This document shows, piece after piece, positions 58,881 to 64,000 of a stretch of 64,000 nt of DNA. Below the pieces are notes generated by a model. It did no database searches. It saw only the letters and a program-made list of their open reading frames with translations, and was not told the DNA's origin. Each line of letters begins with the position of its first letter. Within the stretch, counting starts at the first letter, position 1. The DNA is taken from contig CAZENQ010000005.1 of NCBI GenBank assembly GCA_964513655.1, positions 23,795-87,794 on the forward strand, given 5' to 3'. Origin of the DNA: G020350405 sp964513655. Its GTDB lineage: Bacteria; Planctomycetota; Phycisphaerae; Sedimentisphaerales; Anaerobacaceae. The translations under genes were made by a program, and so were the position numbers.

Positions 58881-59608
58881 TCCGACAACTTCAACACTAT
58901 TTCCGACTCTTGTGACTGGAGTTTGACAACAGTATCTCCGATTTCGCGAACCTTAAAACCCCTTATTGAATCTCCTTCGTAAAGGATTCTGTCATCAATC
59001 ATACAACAATTGCCCTGGTCCGACTGAATTATGCTCAGAAGCTGCATATCCTGAGCCAGTTGTCTTATCGTTGCATCCCTATCGGGGTTTTTTCGCTGCC
59101 CTGTCCTTAAATCGCCCAAAAACGTCTCGTGCTTGAACGGATTTTTCACCAGGTCGTTGACCCTGACCTGCTGCACATCCGAAAACTCGTAGAATTTTCT
59201 GACAATTTGGTCCATTCTGTGAAACATCTCTGAGCTGACGCCCGTAAGCCGTGAGATTGCCAGTTCAATCTGGGTCTGGTCAGAAGCCGCCGCCACCGCT
59301 GTACGGGGCGCTGTCTTCTTGACCATAAGCCAAAGGCACACCAGAGATAAGATAAACAGCCCCACGAGCAGGTACGTCGTTTTGCGAACAACCGCGCTGC
59401 GGGCCGCCACAGTAAAATATTCGGCCTGTTGAGCATCCTCAGGTGGCTCGACAGGCGCCTGCATTCCGCCGCCGGTTCGCATTGGATCCCGGGATTTATC
59501 TCGCGGAGCACCCTTACCAGGAGAAGCCGTGTTATGCTGTTTATCGCTCCCGGCCTGGTCAGCACCTGAAACAGTCCCCTCCTCTGGATTGTCTTTTATA
59601 TAATCCAT
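58877..59608 (-). CDS. Membrane protein with PilP/GspC-like C-terminal domain
   Basis: 243 residues. A long polar, Gly/Pro-rich N-terminal tail (1-72), one membrane helix (about 78-96), a helical stretch, then a short beta domain (about 190-243) with MIDDRILYEGDSIRGFKVRE and VVKLQSQESEIVLKL. That ending resembles the homology region of PilP/GspC. Following PilO and preceding PilB, it fills the PilP slot. It is bitopic rather than a lipoprotein, so GspC is an equally good comparison. Translation is coupled to pilB by an ATGA overlap. Confidence 0.7.
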   Translation of the reverse strand: MDYIKDNPEEGTVSGADQAGSDKQHNTASPGKGAPRDKSRDPMRTGGGMQAPVEPPEDAQQAEYFTVAARSAVVRKTTYLLVGLFILSLVCLWLMVKKTAPRTAVAAASDQTQIELAISRLTGVSSEMFHRMDQIVRKFYEFSDVQQVRVNDLVKNPFKHETFLGDLRTGQRKNPDRDATIRQLAQDMQLLSIIQSDQGNCCMIDDRILYEGDSIRGFKVREIGDTVVKLQSQESEIVLKLSE

Positions 59609-59717
59609 AGCCCGTTATCTCCCGTTTTTCATAAAATATACTAAATACTGCCGGAGCTCTTTCCGTACCCTACTCCCCCCTAAGGGGCCGTAGGCTGCCA
59701 ACTGCGGCTTCTGCTGA

Positions 59718-60254
59718 CTACGCTTCGTCTCCGACAAAGAATATACTTACAGTAAAGGTAGCTGTTATCTGGCCCTCATCATCGATTTGTTTCTCCAGCT
59801 CAAGCTCTCGGATTTTCATTATTCGAGGCAGTTTCTCAAGCTCCAGGAGGAACGAATAAAACGCATTGAAGTTCCCCTCCATTTCCACTCTCAAGGGCTG
59901 TTCTATGTAGCCGCTGTTATCTTTTCTGCTGAGTCTGAGGACCCTTTTTGACCTTAGCCCTTGTTTCTGGACGATTACAGTGACATCGTGCAGTACTTTG
60001 TCAATTTCACTTTTAGGCGGCAGCTTGCTCTCGAAGAATTCAATTGCTTCGGCTAATTCTTCGAGCTGTTTACTCAGGCCGGCTGCCGCCGTCGTCGCCC
60101 GTTCAAACTCATCCAACTTGGCCAGTTTGGCCTGGACACGTGCTTTCTGCACGGCCAAATGCTTGTTGGCCGGTTTGATCATATACTGGTATGCGATGTA
60201 AGATATGCCTATAAGCGAAATGAACAACACAGCTTTTCTTAAACCACTTTTCAT
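59718..60254 (-). CDS. pilO: Pilus alignment protein PilO-like
   Basis: 178 residues. One N-terminal membrane helix (about 7-24) is followed by a coiled coil (about 30-75, with VQAKLAKLDEFERATTAAAG) and a ferredoxin-like domain containing IEQPLRVEMEGNFNAFYSFL and LEKLPRIMKIRELELEK. These match PilO. PilM-PilN-PilO-PilP form the envelope-spanning alignment complex. GGAGGTC is 5 bases before the ATG at 60254, which decides the start. Confidence 0.85.
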   Translation of the reverse strand: MKSGLRKAVLFISLIGISYIAYQYMIKPANKHLAVQKARVQAKLAKLDEFERATTAAAGLSKQLEELAEAIEFFESKLPPKSEIDKVLHDVTVIVQKQGLRSKRVLRLSRKDNSGYIEQPLRVEMEGNFNAFYSFLLELEKLPRIMKIRELELEKQIDDEGQITATFTVSIFFVGDEA

Positions 60255-60329
60255 AATGACCTCCAGCTTCATAGTTTGTAGTTCATAGTTCGCTTTACTA
60301 CGAACTACCAGCTAATGACTGCAAACTCC

Positions 60330-61082
60330 CTAAAAATTACGCACTGCCATTTCACGTTTAGTTTTAATTTTGCCAATATCCTCTTCGGTAAGGTGGACAT
60401 CTTTCCTGAGCATTGCTGCAAGTTTGAACTCTCTGTACGCGCTTTCCGAAGCTCCAAGGTAAACGGCTTGCGTTCGAGAAGGCCTTCTGTCTTTGTGTTC
60501 CTTTGATTCCACCAGTGCAACGTTATCGAGCAAAGTCGAACCACAGAGCTGCTCAATATAAGAGGCTACCTGAATATCGCTCGGAGCGATACCCTCGATA
60601 TCTATGTAAGTCTCCAACAATTTCTCCGGCGATACTTTCGACTGGCCGGCTGCTGAATTCTTGGCTTGTGCCGCCCGATACTTATTGGCCGACACAGGCC
60701 GGTGTATTCGTTTTGGCTTTTTTTGAACGAGTTTTAGCCGCAGTAGCGACACCCCCGGCGGCAAGTTGTTCGTCAGCGACGCCAGCAAAACGCTTCTCGG
60801 CACCGGCTCGAGTAACTCCGCCGTAGTAAGAGCCGTTTTTATCATGACTTTACGTTTGGCCTGAAGCTCTTCGAACTGCTTCATAGCCTCTTCTGCCTGA
60901 GCCATTTTGGCGCTCACTCGTTTTTCCTCAGCAATCAGTGCTCGCTGCCTTAACTTAATCGTCATAAACGAACCGCCCAACGCCGCCATCACCACAGCAA
61001 ACAGCACGAGGTACATCAGGTTGGTTCTCCTGGATTCGTTGTTTTGTACGTAATCATCCGGCACAAAATTTATGTTGATCAT
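60330..61082 (-). CDS. pilN: Pilus alignment protein PilN-like
   Basis: 250 residues. It starts MININFVPDDYVQNN, the short cytoplasmic PilN peptide (INLLP-like) that docks into PilM. A membrane helix (about 22-44), a coiled coil (about 45-80) and a beta-alpha domain with LLASLTNNLPPGVSLLRLKL and an IAPSDIQVASYIEQL segment follow. A Lys/Arg/Ala-rich insertion (about 122-150) and an extra C-terminal 45 residues make it longer than typical PilN (about 180-200). Confidence 0.82.
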   Translation of the reverse strand: MININFVPDDYVQNNESRRTNLMYLVLFAVVMAALGGSFMTIKLRQRALIAEEKRVSAKMAQAEEAMKQFEELQAKRKVMIKTALTTAELLEPVPRSVLLASLTNNLPPGVSLLRLKLVQKKPKRIHRPVSANKYRAAQAKNSAAGQSKVSPEKLLETYIDIEGIAPSDIQVASYIEQLCGSTLLDNVALVESKEHKDRRPSRTQAVYLGASESAYREFKLAAMLRKDVHLTEEDIGKIKTKREMAVRNF

Positions 61083-61137
61083 CTTTTAACCTAACCTTTC
61101 TTACTCCTGTCTGAAAAAGCAGGCCAGCGTTTCGTCT

Positions 61138-62193
61138 TTACGACAAGCTGAGCCCGAAGGCGGTAGACCAATTAAGCTTACATTCTCTCCTGTCTATTCC
61201 CACATCACAGGGGTCATTTATTTCAACTGCGGCCAAACAATTTCCCATTTGCGCCGGCATTTCCAGCTGCTTCGCAATAGTCTCGTATATGATTCTGTCG
61301 ACAAAGCGACCCGAAAGAAAAATCAGACGTTCTATCTGAGCGCTATTATACATCGAAGCAAACTGCCGCTTGCAGGCAGTTAACTCCAAAACTAATCGTG
61401 TCACCATCTCTTCATTTCGGCTTTGCATGTAGCTTTTATCCGGCTCTACGGCTTTATGAAGCTGTTTGACACCAATGGGTATCGAACGCGCAAAAAGCAG
61501 GTTTTCGTGCCGACAGATTACAACGTTGGTGGAGTTGCGGTCTATATCGATAAGCATCACTACTGCTGCAGCGTCAGACTTGCGTCTGCCAAAAAATTTG
61601 GCATATGTCATCGCCAATGCCGACGGCCAAATAGCGATCGATTTGACCTGCATATTTGTGTGCTCATATATCGCCAGATGCCTATCAACAATCTTTCGTT
61701 CTACCCCTATGACCAGTATATTGTCCTCCTCAGCAGGAATATATCGCATCACCGCGTCGTGTGACTCGAACGGCAGCTTCTGTTTGACCTTTGAGGCAAT
61801 TGCATCCTCGAGTTTACGCTCTGGTGCCCAGCTGGGCCTTTTAACCTTTCCAACCTCGTCTTTGACCTTCGGCATTTTTGTATGCTCGATAACAACCTCA
61901 CGAGCGGGCATCGCAGCTATTATCTCCCTGCTGCGAAATTGGACCTTTGCAGTTAACTCACTCAAAGCCTGAATCGCCCATCTTTGCCAATCGGCACTGC
62001 CTGGTTCGATGTTCATCGGCCGATTTTTACTTCCTCCCGCGATCAAATTTATGGTCTTTTCATTGGCCATGAGCTGTGCAATTTTCACGGCGTCGTCGGC
62101 CATATCAACGCCGATCGCGCCGCACTTTGCGGCACGTCGCAAGGCGGAAATACCCGAATATGTGTGGGTCTTCAAAAAATCAAGCATATCCAT
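61138..62193 (-). CDS. pilM: Pilus assembly actin-like ATPase PilM
   Basis: 351 residues. The actin/FtsA-like fold is seen in GAIGVDMADDAVKIAQL (phosphate-1 region), MLIDIDRNSTNVVICRHENL (phosphate-2) and RLIFLSGRFVDRIIYETIA (adenosine region). It sits in the cytoplasm and binds the PilN tail. It is the first gene of the operon pilM-N-O-P-like-pilB-pilT-pilC-pseudopilins, which runs about 8.7 kb on the minus strand with short gaps. The motif where the first phosphate loop is expected has VDMADD rather than the common IDIGSS, a mild divergence. Confidence 0.85.
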   Translation of the reverse strand: MDMLDFLKTHTYSGISALRRAAKCGAIGVDMADDAVKIAQLMANEKTINLIAGGSKNRPMNIEPGSADWQRWAIQALSELTAKVQFRSREIIAAMPAREVVIEHTKMPKVKDEVGKVKRPSWAPERKLEDAIASKVKQKLPFESHDAVMRYIPAEEDNILVIGVERKIVDRHLAIYEHTNMQVKSIAIWPSALAMTYAKFFGRRKSDAAAVVMLIDIDRNSTNVVICRHENLLFARSIPIGVKQLHKAVEPDKSYMQSRNEEMVTRLVLELTACKRQFASMYNSAQIERLIFLSGRFVDRIIYETIAKQLEMPAQMGNCLAAVEINDPCDVGIDRRECKLNWSTAFGLSLS

Positions 62194-62243
62194 TTCACTT
62201 TCACCAAAAAAGGTATTGGGAACCTGTTATATAAGGCTATTGG

Positions 62244-62259
62244 CCCTGACCTGTCAGGG
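62244..62259. promoter_or_regulatory. Perfect 16-base palindrome in the pilM leader
   Basis: CCCTGACCTGTCAGGG: two 7-base arms around CT, 50 bases before the pilM start. A second, looser inverted repeat (CTAACTT/AAGTTAG on the minus strand) lies next to it at about 62262-62290. It could be an operator or an attenuator stem; no T-run follows. Confidence 0.35.
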
Positions 62260-62745
62260 TGCCTCTAACTTCCATAATCGTTCCAAGTTAGCGCCTGCAT
62301 TAAAGTTGCCCGAACATATACTTCGACCGCTCCCGGTTTATCGGGATGGTGCTAAATAAAATATAGAAATAAAACGCCCGCGGGCCAAAGAGGCCGGAAT
62401 ATTAGGGCCGTTTTATACCTCTGGGGTGCTGAAAGCCGAAACTGATTGTACTTCCTATAAAATGTGAGGATGCAGCTGTTGAGGGCAGCGGGGCCCGTGG
62501 AGGCTGGCTGCGTTGCGATGTATTGGGTAGTTCTGAGGACTCTTGGTTGCGGAAAATCCTTAGGAGAGGAAGAACTTTTCGAATAAATTTCTAGCGATTC
62601 CTACCACTTGCAACGGCGGAAAGTCTCTTTAGAGGTGTGCCCTGAGCGGTTTGCAGAATTTTTGCGCGATTTTTACAAAAGAGAAAAACCAAACGTTATA
62701 GGACTGACCGGTTTGCAGTCTGTAGTTCGTAGTATATCAATTCAA
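62260..62745. other. Intergenic region between gpsA and pilM
   Basis: About 490 bases without a convincing gene. I looked for c-di-GMP, TPP and cobalamin riboswitch cores and for SRP RNA and found none. Near 62713-62737 is a GTAGTTCGTAG-type stretch similar to one at about 60278-60300, upstream of pilO. Confidence 0.45.
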
Positions 62746-63765
62746 TCACTCGGCTTTAAGCCGGCGACTCATCAGATCAGCAATTGCGGCCTGCACGGGT
62801 TTGTCCTCGAACAGCACTTCGTAGACTGCCCGTGTGATCGGCATCTCAACATTGTATTTGGCGGTTAGCCCTTTATAGACGGATTCACAGGTGGTGATAC
62901 CCTCGATAACTGACTCAGTAGCGTTTTGGGCTTGCCGGATGGTTTGTCCTTTGCCTATTCTTTCTCCGAACGAGCGGTTTCTTCCGGTTGGTGAGATACA
63001 GGTTGTCACAAGGTCACCGAGACCTGTTAATCCCGCGAACGTCTCGGGTCTGGCTCCACAAGCGACTCCGAGGCGGGTTATCTCAGCGAGTCCCCTGCTC
63101 AAGAGCGCCGCCTTTGCGTTATTGCCGGCCCCTATTCCATCTATGATACCAGCGGCGATGGCAATAATGTTCTTCATTGCCCCGGCCAACTCGACGCCGA
63201 CGATGTCAGTGTTGGTATAGACGCGCAGCCACGGAGCATTAAAGGTGTGTTGGATTTGTTTCGCCAATTCTTCGTCTTGGCAGGCAGCGCAGGCGACGGC
63301 CGGGAGCTTTCTCACCAGTTCGTCGGAAATCGTCGGGCCGGAAAGTGCCGCACATCGAATCCCGTCACCTAATATATCTGCAATTATCTGGGTCGGACGA
63401 AGCAGCGTATCGTTCTCGATGCCCTTGGCCACCGAGACAATAGGGACATTGCCGTTGAAAACATCGTTAGAAACATTTTTCTTCAGCCTGCTCCAGACCC
63501 CGCGCATAAATTGGCACGGCACCGCTGAAACTATTAAGTCGGCCCCTGTCATTATGCGGGCATCATCCGGCTCGAACACGAGGGCTTCGGGCAGTTTATA
63601 GCCGGGCAGGAATTTTATGTTTTCACCGGCCTCGGCTATCTCTTTCAACTGTTTGGCGTCATAACCCCACATCCGGATGCCGATATTCTTTTCACAGAGC
63701 AAAATCGCCGAAACGGTACCCATCGCACCGTCGCCAATTATAGAAACGTGCTCAAACATATTCAT
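62746..63765 (-). CDS. gpsA: Glycerol-3-phosphate dehydrogenase [NAD(P)+]
   Basis: 339 residues. The dinucleotide loop is HVSIIGDGAMGTVSAILL (GxGxxG reads GDGAMG). SVAKGIEND, LSGPTISDELVR, GVELAGAMKNIIAIAAGI with the catalytic Lys, and the later GLGDLVTTCISPTGRNRSFG are all present. It makes sn-glycerol-3-phosphate for phospholipid synthesis from dihydroxyacetone phosphate. Two start codons (MNM) are almost adjacent; the first is given. The upstream spacer is shared with a divergent gene that begins at the right edge. Confidence 0.95.
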   Translation of the reverse strand: MNMFEHVSIIGDGAMGTVSAILLCEKNIGIRMWGYDAKQLKEIAEAGENIKFLPGYKLPEALVFEPDDARIMTGADLIVSAVPCQFMRGVWSRLKKNVSNDVFNGNVPIVSVAKGIENDTLLRPTQIIADILGDGIRCAALSGPTISDELVRKLPAVACAACQDEELAKQIQHTFNAPWLRVYTNTDIVGVELAGAMKNIIAIAAGIIDGIGAGNNAKAALLSRGLAEITRLGVACGARPETFAGLTGLGDLVTTCISPTGRNRSFGERIGKGQTIRQAQNATESVIEGITTCESVYKGLTAKYNVEMPITRAVYEVLFEDKPVQAAIADLMSRRLKAE

Positions 63766-63890
63766 TTCTCGAGACTTGTATTTTTCAGTTAGGCTGATAT
63801 TTACTGGACAGGCATTAGAACATTGGTTGGCGGAAAAGTCAAAACCAAAAGGCGTCAGGTAAAACTACAGTGCAAGGGTCGAAACTAATC

Positions 63891-63906
63891 ATGGCTTAGA
63901 AGCCAT
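63891..63906. promoter_or_regulatory. Perfect 16-base palindrome in the gpsA divergent spacer
   Basis: ATGGCTTAGAAGCCAT: two 7-base arms around AG, in the 224-base spacer between gpsA and the gene starting at 63990. A regulator operator is possible; I recognise no known site. Confidence 0.3.
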
Positions 63907-63989
63907 TTCATAACCTAAATATTTATAGATTTTAAAGTTGCGCCATTAAACGACTTATGTAAACTTGGTCATCGAAAGGAGTTTTAAAG

Positions 63990-64000
63990 ATGGCCAAGGA
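63990..64000 (+). CDS. Start of a gene running off the right edge
   Basis: An ATG at 63990 preceded by AAAGGAG 8 bases upstream, the best ribosome-binding site near this edge. Only Met-Ala-Lys and two bases are visible, so the product cannot be named. Confidence 0.5.

Noticed and set aside
62260..62745. Possible riboswitch or SRP RNA before pilM
   Set aside because: Stem-like elements are present, but the conserved cores of c-di-GMP, TPP, cobalamin riboswitches and SRP RNA are not.
1..64000. Prophage, insertion sequences or integrative element
   Set aside because: No transposase, integrase, phage structural gene or flanking attachment repeats were seen; the dispersed repeats have no encoded mobilisation function in this window.

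Overview
The window looks like a chromosomal segment of a Planctomycetota bacterium, most likely class Phycisphaerae (Sedimentisphaerales-like). That placement is inferred from gene content. It rests on secreted proteins with a variant dockerin tail, type IV/II pseudopilin-like secreted proteins, a sigma/anti-sigma pair with two zinc motifs, tandem clpP genes, a reduced division cluster beside an intact mreBCD-mrdA operon, many lipoproteins, and frequent GTG/TTG starts. No 16S rRNA is present, so the taxonomy is provisional. I saw no prophage, insertion sequence or CRISPR array.

Layout, left to right. 1-2.6 kb: the 3' end of an O-acetylhomoserine sulfhydrylase gene, then nifU and nifS (sulfur assimilation feeding Fe-S assembly). 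2.6-5.3 kb: two lipoproteins, one a GH50-like glycoside hydrolase with a CBM9-like tail. 5.4-8.8 kb: tRNA-Leu, a proA-proB-membrane-protein operon, and tRNA-Gly(TCC). 9.1-13.9 kb: a short division cluster with its own promoter, mraZ - small ORF - rsmH - LysM membrane protein - FtsL-like - ftsI. It runs head-on into the elongation operon mreB-mreC-mreD-mrdA (13.9-18.6 kb). Upstream of mreB on the same strand are a 52-residue membrane protein, a membrane-anchored coiled-coil protein, a HEAT-repeat lipoprotein, lnt and a solitary DNA methyltransferase (18.7-23.9 kb).

24-26 kb holds a two-gene HD-phosphohydrolase/YwgA-like module between repeat-rich spacers. It is followed by a cold-shock gene with a perfect consensus promoter. 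26.7-27.8 kb and 52.1-53.2 kb are gene-free and share the same dispersed repeats. 27.8-31.4 kb carries tig, two clpP genes and a lipoprotein gene. 31.6-39.5 kb carries tRNA-Gly(GCC), an exported Pcm coupled to a membrane-embedded spermidine-synthase-like protein, a DUF498 protein, a signal-peptidase-like protein without its catalytic serine, a zinc dehydrogenase, a DUF362 protein and a DUF4145 protein.

39.8-52.1 kb is the accessory surface/secretion part: a SAP-domain mini-protein, two dockerin-bearing secreted proteins (one with 13 propeller-like repeats), a C39-peptidase-like secreted protein with a cysteine-rich tail, a pseudopilin-like protein, an ECF sigma/anti-sigma pair, a secreted PepF and a HAD hydrolase. 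53.5-62.2 kb is a type IV pilus/type II secretion assembly operon (pilM-N-O-P-like, pilB, pilT, pilC and two pseudopilins). gpsA closes the window, and a new gene starts at the right edge.

The best candidates for under-described biology are the HD/YwgA-like pair, the serine-less signal peptidase homologue, the small membrane protein ahead of mreB, the short unannotated FtsL-like protein, the C39-like protein with a cysteine-rich tail, and the dispersed repeat families.
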